Shown: positions 12,168 through 25,038 of the stretch, piece after piece
Position numbering within the stretch: the stretch's first letter is position 1
How the letters are laid out: each line of letters starts with the position of its first letter
Assembly: GCA_963920665.1 (NCBI GenBank)
Contig: OY987265.1
Location: 11,785,001 to 11,849,000 of the forward strand
Direction: 5' to 3'
Origin: Straminergon stramineum
Taxonomy: Eukaryota; Streptophyta; Bryopsida; Hypnales; Calliergonaceae
DNA: 64,000 bases
Program-made: the position numbers and the translations under genes
The notes under the pieces: generated by a model
What the model saw: the letters and a program-made list of their open reading frames with translations, nothing else
Databases searched by the model: none
Told to the model about the DNA's origin: nothing

Positions 12168-12382
12168 TCTAATAATGAAATTTTGTGTTAACCACACTAA
12201 TTGATCAAAATATGCTATAAATTTTTACTCTTGCTGAATATCTTTATCAACTATGTTCATTAAGATCCCTCTTCAAATAGTATTGATATCTATGCTCTTG
12301 GTAAAAACTGTTCATCAAGAATAAAAAATTATAGCACTTTCAAATCAATCATTGTGGTAATACTAAATTTCATTATTAGAAT
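12168..12382. mobile_element. MITE with about 30-bp inverted ends
   Basis: The left end TCTAATAATGAAATTTTGTG is mirrored by the right end around CTAAATTTCATTATTAGAAT. The arms continue through a GTGGT/ACCAC block. The interior is AT-rich and non-coding. It is related to the element that follows at 12411. Confidence 0.65.
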
Positions 12383-12410
12383 AGGGAGATTGAGGTCATC
12401 CATTATGATA

Positions 12411-12656
12411 CACTAATAATGATATTTAGTGTTATGTTTACATTTAGTTACTTATTCTATTATTTGATATTTACCTTGATTTTAATTTGTTGACAAATAG
12501 TATTTAAGTTGGCATTTAGTATTGGTAACAATAGTGGTATTCTTAACATTTAGTGTATTACGAAAAATTACAATAGTTAAAAACATAGTGTTTATGTTGG
12601 CATTTTGTGTTGGAGAGTGTAAATAGTCATCCAAACTATAAATATCATTATTAGTG
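12411..12656. mobile_element. Second MITE of the same kind
   Basis: The ends CACTAATAATGATATTT and AATATCATTATTAGTG are inverted relative to each other. The shared ACTAATAATGA core suggests the same family as the MITE 30 bp to its left. It is non-coding. Confidence 0.6.
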
Positions 12657-14400
12657 CAATTATAAACCATCATGCTAGGTATTCATTTCTTGGATGCATT
12701 ATTTTGTACTACCTCTGACCTTGAAAAAGTCCCATGTTTTCTTTGTGATGCACTAAAGAAAATGCAAGTCTTTTTCAAAAACAGAAGGAGTATAGTCTTT
12801 GATACAAGGGCAAACTAGAGATTAAACATTTTTCATTTATCTAACAAATTTATCATTATGATTTGTGGGACAATTTTGGACCTCAATATCAAGGAATTAA
12901 GATGAATGAAATTAAATAAAATTAAAGAAGAAAAGAAGATAATAGACAAAGATTTGTACTTCACCAATCAAAAAGCTTCAATAAATTAATATTATAGTCA
13001 TATGCATCTTGGGACTAAATTGAATTCTTGAATGTTTAATTTGAGTTCCTTTTGACTATCTACCAACTATAATAATTTTATGTGAAAAGAAAAATTACTA
13101 TAAATTGCACCCATTTTTGAATAATTGCATTTCAAATCTCATTCAAAATTCCCTATTTTTCATTGTAACTTTAAAAATTTTCAAAAAAATTCAAAGCACA
13201 ATGTTAGAATACTATATGTAAGGATTGTTCCAGCCACTTGGCTTTCAATAGGAACCCCACCTTTATGTTAAGAACAAGTTGAAAAAAAATTTGAATATGA
13301 ATTTACACTGTGGATGCCTCAAAAGCAAATTTCTACATAACCAGGTAATACTTTATGGAGCACACGTTCCTATTCTTAGGGGCTTATCCAAAGTTCATCA
13401 TATATTTTGGATTTGACCCACCTATAGTGTCACTTGTTTTTGAATTTGGAAGTTAACATGCAATGAACACACATGAAGACATCCAAAGTGGAAGTTAGCA
13501 AGCATTTTCTAGAAACAACAAGTTATTGTAGTAGGACTCTTCCATAATGGGCTGTCCTAGGTTGCATTTCATAAGACCATCATAAAACATCTTAAATATA
13601 TTTTTCCCACAAATTGTTGAGATTTAGTTAATGAATACTTTGGAAGTGGTGGGCCTCAAAATCTTTGTGCTTAATGTCTGTAATATTGCTCTTAAGTGCA
13701 TGACACATCAATTGTCACCTAGGTTCGGCATTTATCAATACATGCAAGTGGGAACTTGCTTCCATTTATAAGTCACTAACAACTCCAAAAATGCTCCCTT
13801 AATGCTAGTTAGAAACATTCTTTAAGTTCAAGTCTTTCTTTCACTATTTAATTTATTTTTCAAAATATTCATTATTATTTATTATTTCTTGCATTTCTAA
13901 GACTATAAATTGTTGAAAAAATTGTTAAAATTGAAAATACATAGGATAAACCAAAATAGAATTATTTATCTATTTGTTGAAAATGTTGATGTGCATAGCA
14001 TTTGAAAAGTTTAAATGAAATTGAAGATATAGGACCTCAATTTCCATTTCAAATAATCTATTGGTTACAATAAAGGTTATATCTATTTGTTCCTAAAATC
14101 ATCCAAATCAATAGCATTTGAATTTGGATTTATTAAACTATCTTAGAATTTGTGAGATATTATCAATAAAAAAATGACTTTAAAATTTATATATACATAT
14201 TTTTTAATTTTTAAAAATTTAAAAATTAATTTTTTTCAAACATTATATATACATTATAAAATTTTAGAATTTCAATTATAGGTGCATCCAAAATTGACCA
14301 TGTACCTTACTGAAGGTCTGATTTGGCACTAGAGTGCTAAAAATTGAATTTCCACGTCAAATTCTTGGGAGTCCACATCACTTCTCACCATTCACAAGAT
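12657..14400. other. AT-rich intergenic, no gene seen
   Basis: Very AT-rich with frequent stops in all frames. I see no ORF of interest, no RNA gene and no bounded repeat. Confidence 0.45.
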
Positions 14401-14618
14401 GACACGTGTCACTTTTTCCAAAAATCTGACCTTCACATAGGATACCCTTAAATTCAAAATTTTACATAGGGTAAGTAAAGAGGCCCAAATTAGGTGTACT
14501 AAACTAATTGGGCAGGTTACCTTCTACCGGTTAAACAGCTGGAATGCCACAGTAGCCGGTTATTCAAGAGCTAAACTTTTAAAGAGCATTATCCACGTGG
14601 CAAGAGTTCGCCACGTCA
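14401..14618. promoter_or_regulatory. Cluster of ACGT-core (G-box type) motifs
   Basis: A palindromic GACACGTGTC lies at 14401-14410, CCACGTGG at 14593-14600 and CCACGTCA at 14611-14618, about 1.1-1.35 kb upstream of the SMP-C2 gene start. ACGT cores are bound by plant bZIP and bHLH factors. The area is where base composition changes from AT-rich to genic, so a promoter is plausible. A 5' untranslated intron ending near 15743 (TGCATGTAG) would bring the transcription start close to these motifs. This assignment is inference. Confidence 0.45.
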
Positions 14619-15755
14619 CACGCTCCCATTGGATAACCATATTTCACTCGTTCCATCCCGCATCGCCCGTGTGAACGGGGTTAGTACTTCCTCTTCGGTG
14701 AAGATGTGCTCTCTTTGAATGCGCACAGTCGTTGTCATCGCCACATTCACAGGGATTGCTGCACCCGAGCAATGTATTTACGAGTGCTGTGGTTTCAGAA
14801 ATTGGAGACTTCCTTTCCATCTCTCAAGAGTTTTCTTCTGTAGCTCATGATTCAAGCTGTTCGAAAATAATACGGGAGAGTTCTTTTGTTTTTGTTTTTT
14901 TAGATTGACTTTTGTGAGCAGATTGAGCGTGAGAGAATTTGTTTACAACGTAATTGGAGTTTGGGAGAACCTTGATTTGGTCTCTTTGGAGCTCTCATGG
15001 ATGAATATGAATTTGGAAGCTGTGAGGTTGTGAAGGCGGCATTGTGGCTTGGCAGTTTCGGAATTCTCGAAAGGTACGCGGTGTAGGAGAAGTTGTTAGG
15101 GTTTAAGCGAGATTTTTAATTCGAAGATTATTTACAGGTACTCTTTCTCAATAGGCGGAGACATTGTTTTGTGAACTTAAAAATTTGATTGTTCTTGTGT
15201 GTTTTCAGTATCCCTGTGGACTATTTATTACCTCACCATTTGTTAGGATTTGGCTACTCTCTGTTCTCAATTTCGTTAGTCTTGGAACAGGGAGATTTCG
15301 TTGAGATTCAAATTTCGTTGTCAGGATTCGAATTTCAATGTTGAGCTCAGCCGAAATGTGCTCATGGTAGTATTGTGACCAAAATGGATTGTATATTTGA
15401 GAACGAGCTGATTTTTCCGAAGAACGTTGACCTTGAGGGCTTTGAATGAGCTGCAAGTACACTCATGAGAGCTGGTTCGTGATCATCGGCTTTCCTCTGT
15501 TATCGTCTGAATTCTTTAATCACTTTGACGTCGTCAGATTAGTTAAATTTGCGAAATTTCAAGACATTGGCACTGTTCAGTGGCCCGGCTGGGACGTCAG
15601 ATCTATTACTGGTCTTAGCTTTAGAGCTCTGTGCGCTTCAATGTCATAATATCGGCGCTCTGAATCATCTCTAGGGTCTAGCTGCAGAAATCTTTAGATT
15701 TAAAGGGCAATCTCACAGAACATTTCGTGTTATCTGCATGTAGGAACCCGACGTT

Positions 15756-18700
15756 ATGGTGGTACTCGCAGTTACATCTGCGGCGGCCTTGCCAGCCTCT
15801 GCATACAATTCTCAGCCATCACTACGCTCTCATACCGCACGGGCTTTGCATTTTCATCCACTGAGGCACTTCTCACCTAATGCGTTTCGTTGTCGTAAAC
15901 ATCTCCCATATGGTAGGCCATGTATTGATCTTTCCAGTTACTCGTTCAGAACTAGACCCAAATCTTTGAAAGGAAAGAAGAATTGGCGCTTATTAGCTGG
16001 ATTAGGAGATGATAGTAAGAGTAATCACGACGATAGGCGTAGGAGAGGACAATTTCTTGGCCTGTTCTTGAAGAGGGGTAATTCAGGGACAGACGTGAGT
16101 GATGATTCGCAAGAGAGTGTGAATGACTCTTCTACATCCAGGCAGGGGCCTGAGAAGGATCGATTTAGGCCGACATTTGAATTCCTCGAAGATGGCAGTG
16201 AGCCACCTCTAAAACCATTCGAAATCATAAAGTCAGAAGAAACACCTCTGAAAGACCGACTGTTGGAGGCGGCGCTGAAGAGACTAAATCGGGCTAAGGA
16301 GCTTGCCACCAATACGTCGAATTACTTCAGCAGTGTAGATGCTTCACCTGGTACTCCCCTTCTCCCCTTCCTAGGTGACAGCTTTCTGGGATTGGGAAGT
16401 CTAGTGCTTGTGGCCATAGTTCTAGTTAGTTGGTGGAGAAAATTTCTGCGCGGGAAAAAGACTTCCAATAATGAGGGGTTAGACTCAGCAAGTGCAGCTA
16501 CCACTAGAGATGTTCAGGAGGCGCAGGCTGCAGTGTCAGCTCCTGTTGCACTATCGATGTTTCTGCAGAGTCAAATGAAGAAGAAAGAAAGTGCAGAATG
16601 GCTGAACATGGTTTTAGGTAAGGTTTGGAACCTGTATCGCCGGAAGTTGGAAAAAACATTGGTCGAGGCAATACAGCCTGTTATTGACGAAATCCCAGAG
16701 AAGCCACCTAATGTAGAACGAGTTGTTCTCAAGCAGTTTTTTTTGGGCGATGAGCCGGTGCTTCTGCGAACTATAGAACGTCGTACATCTCGACGTGCTA
16801 ATGATCTTCAGTACGTGACTCTCCTACTTCCTTTTCCTGACGTCTGTCTTGGTACTAGATGCTGTTGGTTGACGTGGGGGATGTAGGCTGATTTATGGGC
16901 GATGAGTTTGGATGGCAAATGGTAGACATGTGTGCATCGAGGATGTTTGTCTGTAATTGCTATGTCAAACGAATTCCGGCTGCCACTGAGCATGAAAATG
17001 AATGAGGTTTAAAATTTTTTATATACAGGATCGCATCTGTTGCTTGACATGGAATGATTTTGCATCTTCAGGTACCATGTTGGATTACGATACACAGGCA
17101 ATTCTCGCATGGTTTTCTCTATAGCATTGAAGTTCGGTTTCTTGGCAATCAAAATTCCAATTTCCGTTCGGGGTTTGGATCTAGATGGAGAAGTCTGGGT
17201 GAAGCTTCGATTAATTCCAGCAGAACCCTGGATAGGGACTGCAACTTGGGCCTTTGTTTCTCCACCTAAAGTTACTCTGGCGTTGGCTCCATTCCGGTTC
17301 TTTAATCTAATGGGTATGTATCAAAACGCTATCTTGTCACATACTTATCTCGTTGGCAATTCATGATCTTTGATTAGCCCTTACCCTATGTATATGAGAA
17401 CGACAACGGTCTGTTGGTTAAAAAAATTCATGTTGATGAGAGGGTAGTTGAACCTGTATCTGTTGTGCGTCAAGACGCTTCTAAGACCTATTACAGGACA
17501 AGAGGATTCCTTTCGCGACATCTGGTGCTAACATTAGTTGTAATGTTGTATTTATGTTTGGCTGGGCCCTTCATCGAACAGCTGTGCCATTTTTGAACAT
17601 GTAAGTTTATCGACCCGCACGTCTCATTGGTTTCAAGCTCACGAAAGCTGTTCACTCTTTAGTGTTAGAACAGTAGACCCATAGATTTCTCACCTATTCT
17701 ATAGTCAGTGTTACTCCTAAAGATTGCTATTGAGTGTCGGTAAAAGCAATGACACTCGGAATTGCAAGTAGATGTTGCAGTTCAAATGAATAGTTAATAA
17801 ATAAGAGAATTATCTCGGATTCTAACAATGATCTTTCATGAATCTATTGAAAAACCTGAAAAATGGCATGAATGGACGACTGGAAGTCTTCTAAAGATTG
17901 CACTTCTGTTTATGGTTGACGTCTTATCTCATTGAACAATTGCAGATTCTTGACAGAGTTGCTCACTATAGATCTTCCACGCCTCTTTGTTCGTCCTAAC
18001 AAACAAGTAATCAATTATCTCAAGGGAGAAACAGCTGGACCTCTTACGAAGGATTTCAAGGACGGAATATTCGAAGTAAAAGGTTTTGCTGGGGAGCTGT
18101 CAATAACATTACTAGAAGCTCGGAAACTTAATTACTTTCCCATAGGTAATTTCAGTGACATGTACTGTAAGTAGCGTCAATTCAGATGCATAGTTGAAAA
18201 GAGGCCTGATAAGATCGGGTGCACAGCCCTGCAACCAGAGGACTTCACTATTGCGCGTCTTTCTAAAGCTCAAGATCTGTTTCCAGGGGATTCCTTTTTA
18301 CCTTCTTTTAAAGTTTGGTACTTTTTCTAGCTGCTGATCCATGTTTTGTGTGAGCAGGTAAAACAGATCCGTATGTGGTTTTCTTACTAGGAGAGCAAGC
18401 TTTTCGAAGTAAAAGAAATAGTAAAACATCAATTACTGGACCCCCAGGCGCGCCAGTTTGGAACCAGGTAACGCATGGGCCACCTTTGTGTTTCCTGTGC
18501 TTTCAGATTGTTTACATTGCCTTTGGTGACATGTGACGACGTCTGCTTAACCATTTGCAGCACTCATTTATATTCTTTTTGATAATCAGGACTTTCGTAT
18601 GCTTGTTGTCAACCCCGCGACACAGAAACTCAGAATAAGAGTCCGAGATTTTGTTGGTTTTCTGGGATTGACTACTATTACAGTTGGTTATATTGAGGTA

Positions 18701-20377
18701 CGTGTCTCCCAACTTTGCTGAATCGTGGGCGTATTCAGTATTCTAGGGTTATCCCCCTGGCATTGTTGATTGTAGTCCAGACAACATTTGTTGAAATTTC
18801 ATGGCTGTTGTTTAATTCATCGTCCTTTAATCCTCGTCTCTTAGTATTTCAATCTCGATGTACAACTCATCTATGAGGGATTTCTAATAATTTAATTTAT
18901 TGAGTTCATTAAAACCTCACTAGTGGAAATTATATCCTGTTCCTATCAGGGAGTTGATCCAACTTGTTTGGAACTGGTCATTATAGAGATGTTCCTGTGC
19001 AGGAGTTCATCCAACTTGATCATTAGTGACCTAGCCCCAGCCAAGTTAGGTGGACTCTCTAACTGGAATAGGATATGATTTCTACGAGTGCCTGTGCATT
19101 CAGAGCCCTTGATCTCTGAAATTCTATATCTAGCTCGTCTCACATTTATAGTGCAATTCATGGATCTTGCGTGTTAGGCCTGTTCTTATGTGAGATTGTT
19201 CGTGCAGATTCCCATTGATGATCTCCAAGACACAGTTCCTGTTGACAAAGTCCTTACCCTGAGGAACGATCGATGGTTTTTCCTCGGTCGGAATGCCGGG
19301 GAGCTTATGCTCCGTCTGACTTACAAAGCGTATGTTGCGGAGGAGGAGGAGGAGGCTGGTGTCGGGGACAGGCCTGTAACAAACAAGGTTTGGAATGAAA
19401 TAGGAAACTTCATTAGCAAAGAAATGGAGGAAACGGATGTATCTCCAGAGAAGCGACAGCTACGGGACGCTATTGTCATGTCAGTCGATGCTCGGAGGGG
19501 TGACAGCGGATTTCGTTTTTCCAATCCTTTGATGACCCAGTCTACTCCGACTGTTAGTAAGCCCAGTCCGGTGACAATTGATCCAGTTACTGGACTTGTT
19601 AATCCCAACTCTTTTATCCGTGGGCCTCCAAACCCGAATTCCTCTGAACCTGAAACACCAGAAGTTCTGAGCAATCCGGCTCTAGAAAATCAGGAGAAGA
19701 AGGAAAGGGAAAATTGGGCATTGCAGTTCGATAGATTTAGACAAGAGAGTAAGTACGGTTCTTCTCTTTGTTGGTCTTGACATTTTCTTGGCGCAGGGTG
19801 AACGAGTATCTGCCTTAAAAGTTTTACCTTTGAAATCGGGATTTTAAGTTTTGTCTTTAAAAGTTTGTAAAAATACCCATTTATTTTCTGCACTAAACGC
19901 ATATAATAACATAAGAATAGTTGATAAACGTTTTTCGATTAATAGAATTATTGTGTAAGTGCTGATTCTGTTTCAATATCAAAAGTAGGGTCAATCTTAA
20001 ACTGTCCAACAAATTAATGACCCTGATTGAATTGTGAGTGCTGGAATGCCTTTTCTGTTGTTTTTGAAATAGGGTTGAAGACCATACGAGTTAAAAGACA
20101 ACTCCGCTAATTTCGTGCCTTCCTTCTTCTATCAGTGAAACTTAAACCTTTAATTTTTTTAATCCCACTTGGTCATTCTGAGTAGCTGGCTCTACCGGTG
20201 CTCTATCATGATGTTTCTGCCCTTTTGTTGGGTGATGAGGTTGATTGCCGATTTGACTGATGACAAAGCGGTTTGGGGTTTGGTGCAGATTCTGCTTTAC
20301 TATGGCTGGCCATCGTCACTGGAGTTGCGCTGGTTGTTGCGCTTGATCTCAATTTAACTAATTTATTTAATCCTTGA
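15756..20377 (+). CDS. SMP-C2 membrane tether of NTMC2 type 5 kind
   Basis: Eight exons (15756..16810, 17072..17313, 17582..17600, 17946..18145, 18358..18467, 18590..18697, 19208..19748, 20289..20377) join in frame to 787 residues. Residues 1-80 are Ser/Arg/His-rich, like a plastid-targeting or envelope-sorting region. A membrane helix lies at about 208-228. An SMP lipid-transfer domain (about 278-470) includes EWLNMVLGKVWNLYRRKLE and YHVGLRYTGNSRM. A C2 domain (about 480-590) includes GKTDPYVVFLLGEQAFRSKR and PVWNQDF. A low-complexity Pro/Ser tail follows, then a second hydrophobic helix encoded by the last exon. SMP-C2 proteins such as synaptotagmins tether membranes and move lipids. The LQDTVP and LRLTYKAYV motifs point to plant type 5. 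Exon 3 is only 19 nt and is needed for A-V-P-F-L-N before the FLTELLTIDLPRLF block. An alternative donor after TACT at 18172 keeps the frame but adds nine residues inside the C2 domain. The final exon is the least certain. Confidence 0.9.
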
Positions 20378-21369
20378 ATGTACTGGAGTCTGTTATTGTC
20401 GGTATTCCCCTATTTTCTGAGAAAGTGCAGCTCCTTTGCGCATCCTTGAATTCTTCCAGTTCGCATGTATCACGGGTGACGACTTGCCAATTCTTTATTC
20501 GTTGTCTTGTATAGCAGCACATGGTGTGATGTAGCTAGCACTGATTTTGAAGACAATACCGTATGGAGCAGGTATTGTTGCTTCTTGGGAACCGTCGCTA
20601 AGGTACTTCTTACAGTAGAGTGTCACTTATCAGGATTCAATAGTGCCGTCTCAGCAAAGCTTTTTGCAGCTTGCATTGGCTCCATTTTTTTGTACAATAT
20701 GATGATTTGATCAATTTCTACTTGTCAGGTCCGTAATCTCACTGCGGATTCTTTTTTGCAGCGTTCACTGATTCTTTGTTTAACATAATGATTTGATCCA
20801 TTGCTTTTGCCAGGCCTGTCCCTCGCTTGATTCACTGCAGTTCCGTGCCAGGGCCACACAGACTTTGAGACAGACTGCCAGGCAGTCTGATTTTGGTAAT
20901 TGAAGAGATAAGATCATTCAACACCACTTCTAAGATTTTAACTTATTTTTGACCGTGGAATAATTCTCCAGTTAGGAATTGTTGGGGTGCACGCATTCTA
21001 AAGATTTGGTACTTCGATATTTCCACCCCAGTTCGGAGCGAAGTCAAAATTACTCTTCAGACCAGTTCAGTATTATGTTACAGTCACCCTGCACCCAAAT
21101 GACTACAAAACAGAAGTCAAAACTCCTCACTAACCAGAGTAGAACCAGTGTTTGGGGAAAAAATGGCGGCCAGTTCAAAGTTAGCTGGTGGAATTGGAAA
21201 AAAAATCGGTTGCAATTTGAAAACTTTGGCCAAAAAATCAGTAAAAAAATCTATAAATTTTTATTGAGAGTAAAAAGTGCAAAAATAACTGGGCTTGTTA
21301 CTTGAAAAACCTATTCAATATGGGAATTAAAGGGAAATAGGTGGTAAAATTAAAAAAATATCTTGAACA
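20378..21369. other. 3' flank, no further gene seen
   Basis: The first few hundred bases are mixed-composition DNA likely to include the 3' untranslated region of the SMP-C2 gene. Short ORFs lack coding character. Transposon-derived sequence begins at 21370. Confidence 0.4.
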
Positions 21370-22302
21370 TTAACCCCTAAACGCCCAAACTGCGTTTTTT
21401 GGCAACATAGCGATTTTGGGCAGCTCACTATGAATGGAGTTTTTCTTATTTTTCTTTGAAATTTTCACACAACATGTGCCCAAGGATTATCTTTAAGGTC
21501 CAACAATTTTCATAACTTTTGACTTCATGGTTAAAAAGTTATTGCATGATATGTAATTTTCATTGCTCTTCGGGCAGCCCAAAAAATTCTTAAAAAAATA
21601 CTTTTTTAAGAAATAAAAATTTGAAATTGGTTTTCTAGATTTATATGTACATGGAAAGATTTGAATCATTCCATTTTGATTTATGAGATGAAAGTTATGA
21701 GGTGTTTTAGTTTGCGGGCAGTTCCGGATTCTCTACTCTAAAATAAACTTTGAAGTCCTTTATTTCACTCAATTTTCAATATTTTTTGAAAAAAATAAAA
21801 TCATAAGGTGTGGATTTTTTAGTAAAACATTACAACCATTTGGATTGGAATTTTTCAATTCCATAACAAAATTCTTCACAATTTAGTATTTTGAATCATT
21901 CTCTACTTCTTTGTACTTACTTTCTTTTTCCTATATGTTGTACAATTTCAAATGATTTGAATTTTCTCAAGCATGTAGCCAACTTGCCTTGAAGAATGAA
22001 TCCAAAGAGTAACCACCATTTTGGAATTTTTTTCATACAAATGTGGCCTTGTGAAGTGCAGCTGCCCGTTTTTTCACAGGGCCAGAAAAAGGATTTTTGC
22101 TAATTCAAACGCTAATATCTTACAATCTACATGGTGAAAAATTCTGAAATTTTTTCCGCATCTTCTCAAATAAGTTTCGTACAAGATCTTACGGTTACAT
22201 GTTTCCAAAAATGTTTTTTTCCAAAAATTTGGTACTTGTTCTAGAAATGACAGTTTTGGAGCGTTTTTGGTGAAAACATAGTTGAAAACATTTAGGGGTT
22301 AA
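21370..22302 (+). mobile_element. TTAA element, 0.93-kb subfamily, copy 1
   Basis: It begins TTAACCCCTAAACGCCC and ends CATTTAGGGGTTAA, so TTAA stands at both ends inside inverted termini. It is alignable over its length with the inverted copy at 42479-43432. Shared blocks include GGCAACATAGCGATTT, CACACAACATGTGCCC and GTTAAAAAGTTATTG. No ORF of note; non-autonomous. Confidence 0.8.
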
Positions 22303-22318
22303 GTAGAACAATTTAACC

Positions 22319-23812
22319 TTGAACCTCTAAAGTCCCAAGAGTTCCCTTAGGAGACTCTTGAAGGTTCTAGTAGGTACCTATGATTTCAATTTTTGGTAAG
22401 ATTTAAAATTTTTTTTTCAAAGATAGGAAAAGTGATTAGCTTTCTAGGAGTATAATTTTATTTCAATTAGTGCTTGGGAGAAAAAGGTAAGCCACAATAG
22501 GCTCAAAACAAGGGAGGGTGGGCAACAACAAAAAATAAAAAATTTGAAGTGTTTTTTGGTAATTCATTTCTTATAGATTATATTTTTGTCTATCTAGAAA
22601 GATTTGATTCATTCCATTTGGAGAAGTAATGTGAAAGTTATGAAGCTTCCTATTTCACAAGCAACCTTAATCTCTAAGCACTCCGACGTCCATTTTCCGG
22701 ATGATGAACAGATTGAAATTCAAGTTTCATCCTCCTAACTATTTGGATGAAAGTTATTCTAATTTGTAGAGATACGTTATCAAGTTCTTGTCCTACCTAA
22801 TGGTTGAATTTGGTATTACTAGAGTACATATTTTTTTAAATTACGAATGTGCAAATATGTCAAGTGGTCAAATTGCATGGACTGTAGTTCAAAATTGGAT
22901 TTGCCTAAATGAGGTCATAGATTTGAAGAACACAAAAATCTCAAAATATCACCATATGAAGAGAACCTCATTTCAAATCCATTCCAACAAATTTTACTCA
23001 AAAAATGATAATATTTTGCTTGTATTTGAATTTTGAATGAATTTTGGAATTTTTCTTTCAAAATTAATAAAAAAAAAATGATTGGTGATAGCATTGGTGA
23101 ATCTAACCTTACAAATGGAATTTGCAAATCAAAATCTATAACTTTATTTGTATATCAATTTCAAAATATGCTTCTAAATTGCAATTTATAATGATTTTTC
23201 TCAAATTGTCAATTTTGTAGATGAATGTGGACATTTGGGGGATTAACAAAGTCTTGAGAAAATAATGTATTGTATCCATTTTTCAATTTAATTTTAAAAA
23301 TTTTACAAAAGAAAAGTTGATCATGGTTTCTACAATGATCTCACTATTTGGGGTAAGTGTTTTTCAATTCCATCATAGAGCTATTAACAATTTAGTTTTT
23401 CATTCTATCTTGTGTGCACTTTGACTCAAAAAAATTTTAAAGAATGAAAGTTATATCTCTTTTGATGTTTTTAATCCAAAAATATCAAATCAATTCTTCA
23501 ACATAAAATGATTTTATTCACAATTTTTAATACAAAAAAAATTTAATTTATGAAGATTCAAAGCCTTATAATTTAGTTAGGCTAGGAACAAAGAAACTCA
23601 TTTTTTCACTTCTAAATGCTTATACCTTGTGATCAATATGGTCAAAGTTTATGAAATTTCTTTGAGACATCCTCTTTCTAGTCTAGTGCAAGATCCTACA
23701 CTTGGATATGCATAAAAAGACAATTGTTTATAAATTTGATTGTCTGCATTGAAAATGGTAGTTCTAAGAGTTTTTTGACAAAAAAAAATGGCTTTGGGAC
23801 TTTAGGAATTAA
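22319..23812 (+). mobile_element. TTAA element interrupted by another
   Basis: The left end TTGAACCTCTAAAGTCCC and right end GGGACTTTAGGAATTAA bound an element alignable with the intact one at 29349-30279 (ACTGATTAGCTT-type and CTATTAACRATTTAGTTTTTCAT blocks). Homology stops at 22667 and resumes after 23246, where a 580-bp element of another subfamily has been inserted. The own length without the insert is about 0.9 kb, matching the intact copy. Confidence 0.7.
22667..23246 (+). mobile_element. TTAA element, 577-bp subfamily, copy 2 (nested)
   Basis: It runs from TTAATCTCTAAGCACTCC to GGACATTTGGGGGATTAA. It is homologous to copies at 8710 and 53274 in opposite orientation and to 28270 in the same orientation. 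TTAA flanks both ends, and the host element resumes on either side. Confidence 0.75.
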
Positions 23813-23906
23813 TTGCCTAAGTGACCATATTTTTTTTAAATTTATTTCAAATATGTTTGGTACCATTAGATAGGTATTTGAATCTACTTCCACCCTAGTT
23901 TGTTGA

Positions 23907-24070
23907 TTAACCTCTAAAGGACCAAACAACGTTTTTTTGACAACATGGCAATTTAGGGTAACTCATTTTAGACAAAAAAATTCACCATATTTTCTTAAAT
24001 ATATTTTGGATGTGGGATTGAGGAGTACCTCCACCAAAAAAAATTACAATTGGATGTACGCATGAGGAGT
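23907..24070 (+). mobile_element. Left end of a 0.93-kb-type TTAA element
   Basis: TTAACCTCTAAAGGACCAAA followed by a GACAACATGGCAATTT block resembles the ends of the elements at 21370 and 43432. Homology fades within about 160 bases and no right end was found, so this is a truncated or diverged copy. Its right boundary is approximate. Confidence 0.45.
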
Positions 24071-24130
24071 TATGGGGGAAAATGTTGTTTTTCATAGATG
24101 GGGAGCAACACAAGCAGGGTAATATATATT

Positions 24131-25038
24131 AGAGAAAATTTGCAATGTTGTGCTTGGAAGAGCTTGGGTAGGGCCTTGGATAGCCTCTTGCCGTAGCCAT
24201 TAGAATGGATTACTTCTCTAACATTTTCTTGGACTCATAAATTTGTAACAATGTCCAAGGAAGTGGTGTAAAGGAAGCAATTGCTTTGTGACTTCTTTTG
24301 GCATAACGGGGCGGTTACTCCTAATTGCCACATTTGAAAAAAAATTTATAAGACCAAAGAAATTCAAACGCCTAAAGAATCCATTGAATCAATTACAAAT
24401 TTGTCATTTGACCAGCTACCATCCAAAAAATTTTGATGGCACAATGAAGGAATTGATTCACTCGCATTTATAGGAAAGGTCCGTTTTATAATCAATCCCA
24501 TTGTCCATCATAAATCCTCAAAGGATATGGTATTATTTATTTATTTTTAATACGAAACACATGGACAATTTCCATTGCAAGGTAAAAAGTACAAAGAACC
24601 AAGAGACATAGTCCCTGCAGGAATTTTTTACATTTTTAGACTACTAATTCAAATACTATATTTTTTTTTAAATCCTAGCCCATGACCCTAGATAGGACCA
24701 TCTTAGACCATCACCCCCGAGAGAGTTGAACAACGAGCTCCACTCAAAGGTTCCTATCTTGGGGAGGGACAAATTCTAATGGATCTCTATGCGGGACGGT
24801 AACTATGGGATAATTTGAAGATGAGAGCTTGACCGCCAATTATTAAAAGGTAGGAATTATGTTCAAAGTAGAATTTTAGACCTCGTTTTGGAATAGAAGA
24901 ATAATTTTTTCTAAAAAATTTGAGTTGAAAAAAAAATATTAAACTCAAGTTAAATTTAATCTCCAAAAAAAATTGTAATTTTGATCCTCCAAAAACCATT
25001 TATGGACAAAATTCAAGGAGCATGTTTGAAAATGTCAA
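24131..25038. other. No gene seen
   Basis: AT-rich sequence with no coding or repeat structure that I can bound. Confidence 0.35.
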
